Shown here: piece after piece, positions 33,139-42,658 of the stretch
Layout of the letters: every line of letters begins with the position of its first letter
How positions within the stretch are numbered: position 1 is the stretch's first letter
Source: Sedimentitalea xiamensis
GTDB lineage: Bacteria > Pseudomonadota > Alphaproteobacteria > Rhodobacterales > Rhodobacteraceae
Length of the DNA stretch: 64,000 nt
Assembly: GCF_030164465.1 (NCBI RefSeq)
Contig: NZ_JASNJE010000004.1
Coordinates: 165,989-229,988, forward strand
Direction of reading: 5' to 3'
Made by a program: the position numbers and the translations under genes
Notes under the pieces: generated by a model
The model's database searches: none
Seen by the model: only the letters and a program-made list of their open reading frames with translations
Told to the model about the DNA's origin: nothing

Positions 33139-34250
33139 CGATGCAGGAAACCGTTCGTGTGGCGCTGGGGGCGCGGTCCTACGACGTGGTGATCGGCCCG
33201 GATCTGCTGCCCGAAGCGGGGGCGCGGATCGCACCGTTTCTGCGCCGCAAGCGCGTTGCCGTCGTGACGGACGAAACCGTGGCCGGGCTGCATCTGGACA
33301 GGTTGCGGGCCGGGCTGTCGGCGGCCGGGGTCGAGATGACCGCGCTTGCGCTGCCGCCGGGCGAGGCGACCAAGGGCTGGCCGCAGTTCGCCCGCACGGT
33401 GGAATGGCTGCTGGATCAGAAGGTCGAACGCGGCGACATCGTCATCGCCTTTGGCGGCGGGGTGATCGGCGACTTGGTCGGCTTTGCCGCCGCCGTTCTG
33501 CGCCGGGGCGTGGGCTTCGTGCAGATTCCGACCTCGCTGCTGGCGCAGGTGGACAGTTCGGTGGGCGGCAAGACCGGGATCAACGCGCCGCAGGGCAAGA
33601 ACCTGATCGGGGCGTTTCACCAGCCGGTGCATGTGCTGGCGGACACGGCGATTCTGGGCACGCTGAGCGCGCGGGATTTCCTGGCCGGCTACGGCGAGGT
33701 GGTCAAATACGGCCTGCTCGGGGACGCGGCGTTCTTCGAATGGCTGGAGGCGCAGGGCCCGGCCCTGGCGGCGGGCGATATGGCGGCGCGGGTGGCGGCG
33801 GTCACGCGGTCGGTGCAGATGAAGGCCGATATCGTGGCGCGGGACGAAACCGAACTGGGCGATAGGGCGCTCCTGAACCTGGGCCATACCTTCTGTCATG
33901 CGCTGGAGACGGCGACCGGTTATGGCGACCGGCTTCTGCATGGCGAGGGCGTCGCCATCGGCTGCGCGCTGGCTTTTGAAACCTCGGCCCGCTTGGGCCT
34001 GTGCAGCCAGGAAAGCCCGAGCCGCGTCCGGGCGCATCTGCGGGCGATGGGCATGAAGACCGACCTGTCCGACATCGACGGGGACCTGCCCGATGCGGAC
34101 GGGCTGCTGGCGCTGATGGGACAGGACAAGAAAGTCGTCGACGGACAGCTGCGGTTCATCCTGGCGCGGGATATCGGCGATGCCTTCGTGGCGGAGGATG
34201 TGCCGCTGAACGTGGTGCGGGATGTGTTGCGGGACGCCCTGACCTCCTGA
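33135..34250 (+). CDS. aroB: 3-dehydroquinate synthase
   Basis: A 371-residue NAD- and zinc-dependent enzyme making 3-dehydroquinate from DAHP, the second shikimate step. Motifs: FGGGVIGDLVGFAAAV, TSLLAQVDSSVGGKTGIN, the zinc ligands in GYGEVVKYGL, LGHTFCHALE and HGEGVAIG. The ATG at 33135 overlaps the aroK stop (ATGA), forming the aroKB operon common across proteobacteria. Confidence 0.96.
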   Translation: MTMQETVRVALGARSYDVVIGPDLLPEAGARIAPFLRRKRVAVVTDETVAGLHLDRLRAGLSAAGVEMTALALPPGEATKGWPQFARTVEWLLDQKVERGDIVIAFGGGVIGDLVGFAAAVLRRGVGFVQIPTSLLAQVDSSVGGKTGINAPQGKNLIGAFHQPVHVLADTAILGTLSARDFLAGYGEVVKYGLLGDAAFFEWLEAQGPALAAGDMAARVAAVTRSVQMKADIVARDETELGDRALLNLGHTFCHALETATGYGDRLLHGEGVAIGCALAFETSARLGLCSQESPSRVRAHLRAMGMKTDLSDIDGDLPDADGLLALMGQDKKVVDGQLRFILARDIGDAFVAEDVPLNVVRDVLRDALTS

Positions 34251-34341
34251 CGACGGCGGGAGCGACCTGTCCCGCGCGGCTCGGGCCGGGGCGGGGTCCG
34301 CGCCGCAGGATCGAGCCGGGCGCGGACAGCGTTTCATGTCC

Positions 34342-34842
34342 CTAGAACGGGATCTCGTCGTCCATGTCGCGCGACGACTGCGCGCTTTTCCCACCGCCGC
34401 CGCCATAGCGGTCGTCCTGCGGGCCGCTGTCGTAACCGCCGTATCCGCCGCCCTGATCGCCGCCGTAGCCACCGCCACCGCCGCCTTCGCCGCGCCCGTC
34501 CAGCATCGTCAGTGTGCTGCCAAATCCCTGCAGCACGACTTCCGTCGAATAACGGTCCTGCCCGCTCTGGTCTTGCCATTTGCGGGTCTGAAGCTGCCCT
34601 TCGAGATAGACCTTGGAGCCTTTCTTCAGATACTGTTCCGCCACGCGCACCAGACCCTCGTTGAAGATCGCCACCGAGTGCCACTCGGTCTTCTCGCGGC
34701 GCTCGCCGGTGTTGCGGTCCTTCCAGGTCTCGCTGGTGGCGATGCGCAGGTTGCACACCTTGCCGCCGTTCTGGAAGGTGCGCACTTCCGGGTCGCGCCC
34801 CAGGTTTCCGATGAGAATGACTTTGTTGACTGAGCCGGCCAT
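34342..34842 (-). CDS. ssb: Single-stranded DNA-binding protein
   Basis: A 166-residue SSB. The OB fold occupies residues 1-112 ([20 protein letters not shown], then [20 protein letters not shown] and [13 protein letters not shown]). A Gly/Tyr/Asp linker follows, and the tail DMDDEIPF is the acidic C-terminal peptide that binds partner proteins such as RecG, encoded at 60432. It converges on aroB and is divergent from the transglycosylase. Confidence 0.96.
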   Translation of the reverse strand: MAGSVNKVILIGNLGRDPEVRTFQNGGKVCNLRIATSETWKDRNTGERREKTEWHSVAIFNEGLVRVAEQYLKKGSKVYLEGQLQTRKWQDQSGQDRYSTEVVLQGFGSTLTMLDGRGEGGGGGGYGGDQGGGYGGYDSGPQDDRYGGGGGKSAQSSRDMDDEIPF

Positions 34843-34926
34843 GACGATTTCCGTTCCTGTATGTTCTGGTCCTTGTCCGAATCCGAACGATCCGGTTCGG
34901 GCAAGACTATACGTCCGCCGTCACGG

Positions 34927-34941
34927 TTGAAACACGGTTAA
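34927..34941. promoter_or_regulatory. CtrA-like site, seven of eight core bases
   Basis: TTGA (34927-34930), AACACGG, TTAA (34938-34941) matches TTAA-N7-TTAA with one change. It is 86 bases upstream of the lytic transglycosylase start. Weaker than the site at 28379. Confidence 0.35.
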
Positions 34942-35026
34942 AACTTTCCCGCAATGCAAACTCTGGTCAAAGGGGCGATTCCGGGTATATTGCCGCCCGA
35001 GGCAATGGAAAGAAGGCTGGGATCTT

Positions 35027-35611
35027 ATGCGCAGGATGGCGTTGGGAGCGATCATGGCGGGACTGTGTCTTGGGACCGCCGCGGCGGCGGACATGTTCTC
35101 CACCAAGAGCCAGCGCAATCTCTTCCTGTCCCAGACCCGCGTCCTGGACGGGCGCGCCGCGACCCAGTATTCCAATTCCGCGCGCCTGAAGCCGCCGACC
35201 ATCCACACCCCGTCGAAATTCGGCAGCCCCGCCTATTCCGGCAAATACAAGGGCCAGTTCCTGAGCATGGCCCGCGAAGCCGCCCGCAAGCACAACGTGC
35301 CCGAAGAACTCTTTGCGCGCCTGGTGCAGCAGGAGAGCGGCTGGAACCCGCATGCCCGGTCGCACAAGGGCGCGATCGGTCTGGCGCAGCTGATGCCGGA
35401 CACCGCGCGCGCGCTGGGCGTCAATCCGGCCGATCCCTATGAGAATCTCGAAGGCGGGGCGCGTTACCTCGCCCGCCAGTTCAGGGAGTTCGGGTCGTGG
35501 CGGCTGGCGCTGGCGGCCTATAACGCCGGCCCCGAAGCGGTCAAGAAACACGGCGGCGTGCCGCCCTACAAGGAAACCCGCAACTACGTCCGGGTGATCT
35601 GGGGCAGTTGA
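35027..35611 (+). CDS. Lytic transglycosylase, SLT-type
   Basis: A 194-residue exported peptidoglycan lytic transglycosylase. The signal peptide is [21 protein letters not shown]. The SLT domain (about residues 80-190) has the catalytic glutamate in [15 protein letters not shown], followed by [17 protein letters not shown] and the late [19 protein letters not shown] signature. It cleaves the MurNAc-GlcNAc bond to 1,6-anhydro ends. The single-domain size fits small housekeeping enzymes rather than phage or type IV secretion enzymes. Confidence 0.92.
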   Translation: MRRMALGAIMAGLCLGTAAAADMFSTKSQRNLFLSQTRVLDGRAATQYSNSARLKPPTIHTPSKFGSPAYSGKYKGQFLSMAREAARKHNVPEELFARLVQQESGWNPHARSHKGAIGLAQLMPDTARALGVNPADPYENLEGGARYLARQFREFGSWRLALAAYNAGPEAVKKHGGVPPYKETRNYVRVIWGS

Positions 35612-35714
35612 CGCCGCTGGCGCTTCGGGCGCCATTCTTTTCAAGAACCGGCCGCATTTGCGACGTTTTTGCCGGTCAGCATCTCTTCGGGTCCAACCAG
35701 CCGGAGATCAGGAT

Positions 35715-36113
35715 TTGACCGCGACGACATTTCAGGAACGCCTGGCGCGCATCGAAAGCCGGCGGCCACCGATACCGGAATTCACTCCGGTCCGTTTTGC
35801 CGGGTCCCGGCGGGCGGCGCTTGGGCGCGGCTTGCGGGGCCGCCGCCGTACCGGGCGGAACCTGGCTTGGATGGGCGTCGGAGCGGTTGCCGGACTCCTG
35901 ATGGCGGTTCTGCTGCATGGCGCGACGCTGCCCGGATCGCCCTGGGGGCCGGGCAGCGGCCACGACGAGATCGTCGGTCTGGTCGGCCTGGGCGGCGTGT
36001 TGGCGGCGCTTCCGACGGTGCTCCTGTCGGTCTATATGCGTGTCGCGAAACCGGCCTTCTTCTTCTTTTCCGTGGCCTATGCCGTGGCCGTGATCGGGGC
36101 CGTTCTGGTGTGA
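35715..36113 (+). CDS. Small two-span membrane protein of unknown function
   Basis: A 132-residue protein with a Met encoded by TTG at 35715 (LTATTFQERLARIESRRPP); the frame is open upstream to another TTG at 35658. Two hydrophobic spans, WMGVGAVAGLLMAVLLHG and LVGLGGVLAALPTVLLSVYM, are followed by a third, FFFFSVAYAVAVIGAVLV. A basic cytoplasmic patch (RAALGRGLRGRRRTGRN) precedes the first. I recognise no family. It is co-oriented with the transglycosylase, 103 bases after it. Confidence 0.6.
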   Translation: MTATTFQERLARIESRRPPIPEFTPVRFAGSRRAALGRGLRGRRRTGRNLAWMGVGAVAGLLMAVLLHGATLPGSPWGPGSGHDEIVGLVGLGGVLAALPTVLLSVYMRVAKPAFFFFSVAYAVAVIGAVLV

Positions 36114-36139
36114 CCACTTGCTGGCGGCGGCGCCTGTCG

Positions 36140-38224
36140 CTATTCCGCCGCAAGGGTGATCACCGGCTCCATCTCAGCCAGCTTTTCGTCGCTCAGGTGG
36201 CACTTGATCTGGTGGCTGCCCTCCAGCATCCGCACCGGCGGCACCTCGGTTTCGCAGAGTCCGCCCGGCACCTGCGATTTCCAGCGGCAGCGGGTCTGGA
36301 ACGGACATCCCGGCGGCGGGTTCATCGCCGAGGGAATATCGCCTTCCAGCACGATATGCTTCTTCTGCACCTTCGTGTCGGCGATGGGCACGGCGGACAG
36401 AAGCGCCTCGGTATAGGGATGGAACGGCGGGCTGAACACCTGATCCGTGGTGCCCAGTTCGACCACATGGCCCAGATACATCACCATCACCCGGTCGCTG
36501 AGATAGCGCACGATCGACAGGTCGTGGCTGATGAACAGGAGGGTGGTCTTCTCCTCGCGCTGGATTTCCATCAGCAGGTCGGTGACGGCGGCCTGCACCG
36601 ACACGTCGAGCGCCGAGACCGGCTCGTCCGCCACCACGATCCGGGCGCCGCCGGCGAAGGCCCGCGCGATCCCGACCCGCTGTTTCTGCCCGCCGGACAG
36701 TTGCCGCGGCATCCGGTCGGCGAAGGCGCGGGGCAGCTTCACCAGGTCGAGCAGGTCCAGCATCCGCGCCCGGCGGTCCGATTCGCTGTCGCCAACGCCA
36801 AAGATCTCCAGCGCCCGGATGATCTGCCGTCCGACCGTCATCGACGGGTTCAGCGTGTCGAACGGGTTCTGGAACACCATCTGGATGTCGGAGACGGTCC
36901 TGGTGTCGCGCGACTCGATAGGCGTCTGCTCGATGTTTTTGTTGTCCAGCAGGATCTGTCCGGCGGTGGCGGTTTCCAGCCCCATCAGCACCTTGGCGAA
37001 GGTGGATTTCCCGCAGCCGGATTCGCCCACGATGGCCAGGGTCTCGGATTCGCGGGCTTCGAAGCTCAGGGTTTCATTGGCCTTCACGACTTTCCTGTTG
37101 CCGCTGCCGAAGATCGCGTTGGCCGCGACCTCGTAATATTTCTTCAGATTGTCGATCTTCAGGACCACCTGGCCGATCTCGCCCTTCTGCCTCATCTCGG
37201 CCAGTTGCATGGGCGCGTTCCAGTCGATCTCGCGGAACTTCAGGCAACGCGTGTGGTGACGGTCGTTTCCCGGCACCGGCTCCATCGCGATGTCGCCCTG
37301 ATCGCAACGCCCGGCCTCGAAATAATCGCAGCGCGGTCCGAAATTGCAGCCCGGCGGGCGTTCGTGCGGCAGCGGGAAGTTGCCGGGAATCGCGACCAGC
37401 GGGCGGCTGTTCTTGTCCGCGCCCGGCAGCGGGATCGACCGGAACAGCGCCTGCGTGTAGGGGTGCTGCATCTCGTCGAACACATCCCCGATGCTGCCCC
37501 GTTCCACCGCCTCGCCGGAATACATCACGCAGATCCGGTCGCAGGTTTCCAGCACCAGCCCCAGGTTGTGGGAAATGAACAGCATCGAGGTGCCGTATTT
37601 CTTGCCCAGATCCCTGACTAGTTCGACCACCGCCGCTTCGACCGTCACGTCCAGCGCCGTCGTCGGCTCGTCCAGGATCAGCAGCGACGGTTCCGACATC
37701 AGCGCCATGGCGATGACGATGCGCTGCTGCTGTCCGCCCGACAACTGGTGCGGATAACTGTTCAGGATGCGCCTGGGATCGGGCAGTTTCACATCGGTCA
37801 CGACCTGCAACGCCCGCGCGTAGGCCGCCTTCTCCTTCATGCCCTGGTGGATCATCGGCACTTCCATCAGCTGCTTGCCGATCTTCATCGCCGGGTTCAG
37901 GCTGGCCATCGGCTCCTGGTAGATCATCGCGATCTCGTTGCCCCGGATGCCGCGCAACGCCTCGTCGCTCATCGCGCTCAGGTCGCGCCCCCTGAACTTG
38001 ATCGACCCGCCGACGATGCGCCCGTTCTTGCCGAGATCCTGCATCACCCCCAGCGCCACGGTCGACTTGCCGCAACCGGATTCCCCGACCAGTCCGACCG
38101 CCTCGCCGGGCTGCACCGCGACCGAAAAATCCATGACCGCCGGGATCTCGCGCAACCGCGTGAAGAACGAGATCGACAGCTTGTCGATTTCCAGGATCGG
38201 TCCGTCGTGGTCCCATTTCGCCAT
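36140..38224 (-). CDS. Dipeptide/oligopeptide ABC importer, fused DppD-DppF ATPase
   Basis: A 694-residue protein that fuses two ABC ATPases usually made separately. The first has Walker A GESGCGKSTVALG, signature LSGGQQQRIVIAMAL and Walker B LLILDEPTTALDV. The second has Walker A GESGCGKSTFAKV, signature LSGGQKQRVGIARAF and Walker B IVVADEPVSALDV. Each half ends with the oligopeptide-type Cys-rich domain (PPGCNFGPRCDYFEAGRC and PPGCPFQTRC). The ATG at 38224 follows GGGAGAC; the frame is open a little upstream. It is the last gene of the importer operon. Confidence 0.93.
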   Translation of the reverse strand: MAKWDHDGPILEIDKLSISFFTRLREIPAVMDFSVAVQPGEAVGLVGESGCGKSTVALGVMQDLGKNGRIVGGSIKFRGRDLSAMSDEALRGIRGNEIAMIYQEPMASLNPAMKIGKQLMEVPMIHQGMKEKAAYARALQVVTDVKLPDPRRILNSYPHQLSGGQQQRIVIAMALMSEPSLLILDEPTTALDVTVEAAVVELVRDLGKKYGTSMLFISHNLGLVLETCDRICVMYSGEAVERGSIGDVFDEMQHPYTQALFRSIPLPGADKNSRPLVAIPGNFPLPHERPPGCNFGPRCDYFEAGRCDQGDIAMEPVPGNDRHHTRCLKFREIDWNAPMQLAEMRQKGEIGQVVLKIDNLKKYYEVAANAIFGSGNRKVVKANETLSFEARESETLAIVGESGCGKSTFAKVLMGLETATAGQILLDNKNIEQTPIESRDTRTVSDIQMVFQNPFDTLNPSMTVGRQIIRALEIFGVGDSESDRRARMLDLLDLVKLPRAFADRMPRQLSGGQKQRVGIARAFAGGARIVVADEPVSALDVSVQAAVTDLLMEIQREEKTTLLFISHDLSIVRYLSDRVMVMYLGHVVELGTTDQVFSPPFHPYTEALLSAVPIADTKVQKKHIVLEGDIPSAMNPPPGCPFQTRCRWKSQVPGGLCETEVPPVRMLEGSHQIKCHLSDEKLAEMEPVITLAAE

Positions 38225-38324
38225 GTCTTGTCTCCCTGGTCCGGTTTCGGGCAGTCCGGGCTGCTTCATCTTTGCCGAAATACTTCGGGGGTCCGGGGGC
38301 TGGCCCCCGGTCCCGCCCGGCCCG

Positions 38325-39518
38325 TCAGTCCTTCAACGATTCCTCGCGCAGCCCGTCCGCCAGCAGGTTCAGCCCCAGCACAAGCGACAGAAGCGCGAAG
38401 GCCGGGGGCAGGGCCGGGTGCAAATAGATCGACAGCAGCTTGCGCCCCTCGTTGATCGTGCTGCCCCAGTCGGGGCTTTCCGGCGGCAGGCCGAGGCCGA
38501 AGAAGCCGAGCGTGCCCAAAAGGATCGTGGTATAGCCGATCCGCAGGCAGAAATCGACGATCAGCGGCCCGCGGGCGTTGGGCAGGATTTCCCACAGCAT
38601 GATGTACCAGGGGCCTTCGCCGCGGGTCTGGGCGGCGGCGACGTAGTCCCGCGTCTTGATGTCCATCGCCAGCCCGCGCACGATCCGGAACACGGTGGGC
38701 GAATTGACGAAGACCACCGACACGAAGACCACGAGAATCCCGCCGGGAATGTCGAAGATGTCGAGCGCGCCGGGCAGGATCGACACCGCCGATCCGGCTT
38801 CGGAGATCAGCGACAGGTAGAGCCAGACCATCACCCCCAGCACTCCGGCCAGCAGCGGCGTCCGGAATCTCGGCTGCGTGTGGTAGCGGGAATTCAGCAG
38901 CACCCCGACGAAGATGATCGGGAAAACGAAGAGCAGCGTCGCCATGTAGTTCGGCACGCCGGTTGCGACGATTTCCGGCGTCACCAGCAGGTAGAAGAGC
39001 AGGATCACCGGGAAGGCCAGGATCAGGTTGGCGAGGAAGGACAGCAAAGTGTCCAGCCGTCCGCCGTAATAGCCGGCCGGCAGGCCGAGGGTGATCCCGA
39101 CCATGAAGGCGAAGAGCGTCGCCAGCGGCGCGATCTGCACCACCACCCAGGCGCCCCTGATCATCCGGCTGAACACGTCGCGCGCCAGGTTGTCGCCGCC
39201 CAGCAGATACCAGCCGTAGCCGCCGTCTTCGACGCTGGGCAGCGGTGTGCCCGGCCCCTTGTTCTTCATGCCGGAAATCTGCGCCAGCGGGTCATGGGTG
39301 ACGATCAGGTCGAGCGCGCCGAAGATGCCGGTGAAGACCCAGAACATCACCAGCCCGAAGCCGATCATGCCGATCGGGCTGTCAAAGAGCTTGCCATAGA
39401 GCCCGAGCCGCCGTTTGAAGGCGACGGAGACGGCGAACAGGATGACCAGCGAAATCCAGACCGGGGTGAACTGGTAGAACACCCGGACGGCGATCTCCAT
39501 TATCGTAAGCGGTTCCAT
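38325..39518 (-). CDS. Dpp-type ABC transporter permease (DppC-like)
   Basis: A 397-residue permease, longer than E. coli DppC because of an extended periplasmic loop after the first span and an extra segment in the middle. The EAA coupling-loop motif lies in YVAAAQTRGEGPWYIMLWEIL and the RDYVAAAQ context. It pairs with the DppB-like protein 12 bases upstream to form the channel of the importer. Confidence 0.92.
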   Translation of the reverse strand: MEPLTIMEIAVRVFYQFTPVWISLVILFAVSVAFKRRLGLYGKLFDSPIGMIGFGLVMFWVFTGIFGALDLIVTHDPLAQISGMKNKGPGTPLPSVEDGGYGWYLLGGDNLARDVFSRMIRGAWVVVQIAPLATLFAFMVGITLGLPAGYYGGRLDTLLSFLANLILAFPVILLFYLLVTPEIVATGVPNYMATLLFVFPIIFVGVLLNSRYHTQPRFRTPLLAGVLGVMVWLYLSLISEAGSAVSILPGALDIFDIPGGILVVFVSVVFVNSPTVFRIVRGLAMDIKTRDYVAAAQTRGEGPWYIMLWEILPNARGPLIVDFCLRIGYTTILLGTLGFFGLGLPPESPDWGSTINEGRKLLSIYLHPALPPAFALLSLVLGLNLLADGLREESLKD

Positions 39519-39530
39519 GCGCAGCCTCCC

Positions 39531-40577
39531 TTACGAAACGCGGATGCGCGGGTTGAGGTAGACATAGCCGATGTCCGAAATCAGCTGGGTCACGAGAACC
39601 ACGATCACCGAAACCACCGAAACCGCCAGCAGCAGTTCGATGTCGTTGTTGCCGGCGGCCTGCACCAGCGTCCAGCCGAAGCCCTTGTAGTTGAACAGGG
39701 TCTCGACGATCACCACCCCGTTCAGAAGCCACGGGAACTGCAGCATGATCACGGTGAAGGGCGCGATCAGCGCGTTGCGGAGCGCATGTTTCAGCACGAT
39801 GCTGGAGAACCTGACCCCCTTCAGCCGGGCGGTGCGGATGTATTGCGCCGTCATCACCTCGGTCATCGAGGCGCGGGTCATGCGCGCGATATAGCCCATG
39901 CCGTAAAGCGAGATCGTCAGGACCGGCAGGAAGAAATTGGAGAAATTGGCGTCGTCCATGGCCGAGGTCGCGGTGCCCTTGAACCATTTCAGACCGACGG
40001 CGGAGGAAGCGAAGACCGCGATCAGGATCACCCCGGACACATATTCCGGGGTCGCCGTGCTGACGATGGAGAAAGTGGTCAGCGTGCGGTCCGTCCTGGA
40101 GCCTTCCTTCATCCCGGCCAGCACCCCGACGATCAGGGCCGTCGGCACCATCAGGACCATCACCCAGAACATCAGCTTGCCGGTCAGGGTCAGACGCGTC
40201 GCGATGATCTCGCCCGCGGGCTGCTTGAACACGATGGAATATCCCCAGTTTCCCTGAAGGATGCCGCAGAACCGCGGCGCGGTTTCGCCGGGCTGGCTGT
40301 CCCGAAAGCAGCGTCCGGTCAGGTTTCCGTCGGAATCGGTATAGGTGAAACCGGGCAGGACGCCGAGCCATTCGCCGTATTTCACCACGGTCGGCCGCAG
40401 ATAGCCGCGCCGGTCCAGCCAGGTTTCCACCTGGGCGTCCGTCATCCGGATATTGCCCTGGGTCTTGCCGAGTTTTTCGAGGTTCGGATAAAGATTGGTG
40501 AGGAAGAACACGACGAAAGTCAGGCAGAGTGCCGTGATCAGCATGATCCCGGCGCGGCGCAAGATAAATAGTCCCAT
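39531..40577 (-). CDS. Dpp-type ABC transporter permease (DppB-like)
   Basis: A 348-residue permease with six spans. The first helix (RRAGIMLITALCLTFVVFFL) is followed by a periplasmic loop with WLDRRGYLRPTVVKYGEW and GNWGYSIVFKQPAGEII, and the coupling loop EVMTAQYIRTARLKGVRF is the standard EAA motif of DppB. It lies 147 bases downstream of the binding-protein gene and 12 upstream of the second permease. Confidence 0.93.
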   Translation of the reverse strand: MGLFILRRAGIMLITALCLTFVVFFLTNLYPNLEKLGKTQGNIRMTDAQVETWLDRRGYLRPTVVKYGEWLGVLPGFTYTDSDGNLTGRCFRDSQPGETAPRFCGILQGNWGYSIVFKQPAGEIIATRLTLTGKLMFWVMVLMVPTALIVGVLAGMKEGSRTDRTLTTFSIVSTATPEYVSGVILIAVFASSAVGLKWFKGTATSAMDDANFSNFFLPVLTISLYGMGYIARMTRASMTEVMTAQYIRTARLKGVRFSSIVLKHALRNALIAPFTVIMLQFPWLLNGVVIVETLFNYKGFGWTLVQAAGNNDIELLLAVSVVSVIVVLVTQLISDIGYVYLNPRIRVS

Positions 40578-40723
40578 CCCATTCCCTGTTGCTTGGCCTG
40601 CTCCTGGCGCGGCGGATGACCTGCGTCGCGCGGCGGCTGGCTGTCATGGCGTCAGGCCCGTGGATTTCGCGGGCGCGGTATGGATGGCGGGGCCGGTTGA
40701 ACCGGCCCCGCGGGATGTCACGA

Positions 40724-42388
40724 TCAGGCCGAGAACCCGATTTCGTGAACCTTGATTTCGTGAGACGGATGCTTTTCGGCGCCGACCACGCGGCCGTTGT
40801 TGTGATTGTAGAGCGAGCGCCAATAGGGCTGGATGATGACCCCGTCCTCCCACATCATCGTTTCGATCTGCGCCATGATCTCGCGCCGCTTGTCGACATC
40901 GGCAATCGCCAGGGCCTGGTTGATCAGCGCGTCGAACGCGGGATTGGCATAGCCGGATTCGTTCCAGGCTTCGCCCGAGCGATAGGCCAGCGACAAGACC
41001 TGCACTTCAAGGGGGCGGTGGTTCCAGGACGTGGCGCTGAACGGGTATTTCGTCCAGTCGTTCCAGAAGGTCGCGCCCGGCAGGATGGTGCGCTTCACGC
41101 TGATGCCGGCATCGCGCAGTTGTGCGGCGATGGCGTCGCCGGTGTTGCGAATCCAGTCGTCGTCGATGGTGATCAGTTCGTGTTCGAAGTCGCCCATGCC
41201 GGCTTCGTCCATCAGCGCCTTGGCCGCCGCCGGATCATGGACGGGGGCGCCGATGTCCGCATAGGCCGGATGAATCGGGCAGACGTGGTGGTTTGCGGCG
41301 ACGGTGCCTCGCCCGACATAGCCGAGTTCGAGACAGACCGCGTTGTCGACGGCCATGGCCAGGGCCCGCCGGGTGCGCGCGTCGGCATAGGGCACCATGC
41401 CGTCGACTTCGGTCTGCTGGTTGGGTCTGAAGACGACCGTCGACGCGGTAACCGCCTCGCTGCGCTGCCAGCCGATCGAATCCATGATGTCTATGAAATC
41501 GCCGATGGTTTCGTAGAAAAGGTCGACCTCGTCGGCTTCCGCCGCCGCGACCCAGGCCGCCGGGTCGGTGCCATAGTCGATATATTCCACCCGGTCGAGA
41601 TAGGGTCCGCCGAGGACTTCCGTTCCCCACCAGGTGTGATCCGGATGGCGTTCGATCACGCATTTCACGCCGACTTCCATCGACACGCCGCGATAGGGGC
41701 CGGTGCCGATCGCGGTGAAGGGATCGCCGCCGTTGTAGCTGGAATGCACCAGAGCCGCCGGATAGTCCGAGAAATTGGCGATCACGGCAATATCCGGGTT
41801 GGACAGGTTCAACTGCACGGTATGGTCGTCCACGATCACGACGGCGCCGTCGCGCAGCTTGCCGGTTTCAGGGTCCGCCAGGCCCGTCATGCGGGTCGCC
41901 ATCGAACTGTCTTCGACCGTCGAATCCGTCCACCGTTCGATGTTGCGCGCCACATCCGCGGCGGTGAAATCGTCGCCGTTCTGCCATTTCACCCCCTTGC
42001 GGACGTTCAGGGTGTATTGCGTCGCATCGACGTTGACCTCCCAGCTTTCCAGCAGCATGCCCGAGAAGGTTCCGTCCCTGTTGTAGGACACCAGATATTC
42101 CAGCATGCCGCGCGTCTGGTTGCCCAGTTCGCTCCAGTCGTATGTCCGCGGGTCTTTCAGGGCCTTGACGTAATGCTCGATGCGCAGCGTGCCGCCCTGC
42201 TGGATTTCCTGCGCCGCCGCCTTGCCGGGCAGCGCCAGACCGATCATCCCGTAGGCCGCCGCGGAGGCGACCCCCAGCGACGTGGCGCGGGCCAGGAATT
42301 CCCGGCGGCTGAGATTGCCTTGCCGGTATTCCTGGGCATGCATCTTCGCGGCCCAGTGGATCGGGCGTGTCTCTATCGTGTCTTTCAT
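40724..42388 (-). CDS. ABC transporter solute-binding protein, family 5 (peptide type)
   Basis: A 554-residue periplasmic binding protein, first gene of the Dpp-type operon. It has a twin-arginine signal: [15 protein letters not shown] followed by a hydrophobic stretch and ALPGKAAA, an unusual export route for this family, in which Sec signals are the rule. The body carries the family-5 blocks [34 protein letters not shown] and the [19 protein letters not shown] lobe. ATG 42388 is chosen because it places the Arg-Arg motif near residue 27; the longer frame upstream adds no coding signal. The ligand is unknown, with peptides or opines possible. Confidence 0.92.
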   Translation of the reverse strand: MKDTIETRPIHWAAKMHAQEYRQGNLSRREFLARATSLGVASAAAYGMIGLALPGKAAAQEIQQGGTLRIEHYVKALKDPRTYDWSELGNQTRGMLEYLVSYNRDGTFSGMLLESWEVNVDATQYTLNVRKGVKWQNGDDFTAADVARNIERWTDSTVEDSSMATRMTGLADPETGKLRDGAVVIVDDHTVQLNLSNPDIAVIANFSDYPAALVHSSYNGGDPFTAIGTGPYRGVSMEVGVKCVIERHPDHTWWGTEVLGGPYLDRVEYIDYGTDPAAWVAAAEADEVDLFYETIGDFIDIMDSIGWQRSEAVTASTVVFRPNQQTEVDGMVPYADARTRRALAMAVDNAVCLELGYVGRGTVAANHHVCPIHPAYADIGAPVHDPAAAKALMDEAGMGDFEHELITIDDDWIRNTGDAIAAQLRDAGISVKRTILPGATFWNDWTKYPFSATSWNHRPLEVQVLSLAYRSGEAWNESGYANPAFDALINQALAIADVDKRREIMAQIETMMWEDGVIIQPYWRSLYNHNNGRVVGAEKHPSHEIKVHEIGFSA

Positions 42389-42550
42389 TCTGATCTTTCT
42401 CCCTGACTCGAACGGTATGTTCCGTGCGTGTTCTAGTGGTCTGCCACGCCCTGCGCCCCTGTCGCGGGCAGGGTTCGGCGACTTTTCCATCGTCTCATTG
42501 GGCAGGAGTTTCGACCGTCCGTCAATGAATGGTTTGGCTGGAAGTTGCAA

Positions 42551-42586
42551 GAAAGCGACATTTCGGCAGCGCGAAAACGACATTTC
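42551..42586. promoter_or_regulatory. Paired GAAA-N6-TTTC operator-like repeats upstream of the importer
   Basis: GAAAGCGACATTTC (42551-42564) and GAAAACGACATTTC (42573-42586) match in 13 of 14 bases and start 22 bases apart, two helical turns. Each is itself a dyad GAAA-N6-TTTC. They lie about 165-200 bases before the binding-protein start and 73 bases past the miaA stop. A regulator binding cooperatively as two dimers would fit; which one is unknown. Confidence 0.5.
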
Positions 42587-42658
42587 CCGATCCGGGCCGG
42601 GGCCGGACCGGGCCGCGGCGTCTCTCTCTGCGATGCGGCGCAGCCGCGCCCGCGCGGG

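Noticed and set aside
34853..34866. GTTC-N6-GTTC ahead of ssb
   Set aside because: Spacer is six, not seven, so it does not match the alphaproteobacterial LexA box. SOS control of ssb is not supported.
37938..40571. 877-residue plus-strand frame across the importer genes
   Set aside because: Antisense to the permeases and ATPase; composed of low-complexity His/Asp/Gln runs.
42419..42433. Second GTTC-N7-GTTC motif (spacer CGTGCGT), 31 bases before the binding-protein ATG
   Set aside because: The gene is a nutrient importer with no SOS link, the spacer is GC-rich, and about 1.3 matches per window are expected by chance. I do not call it a LexA site.
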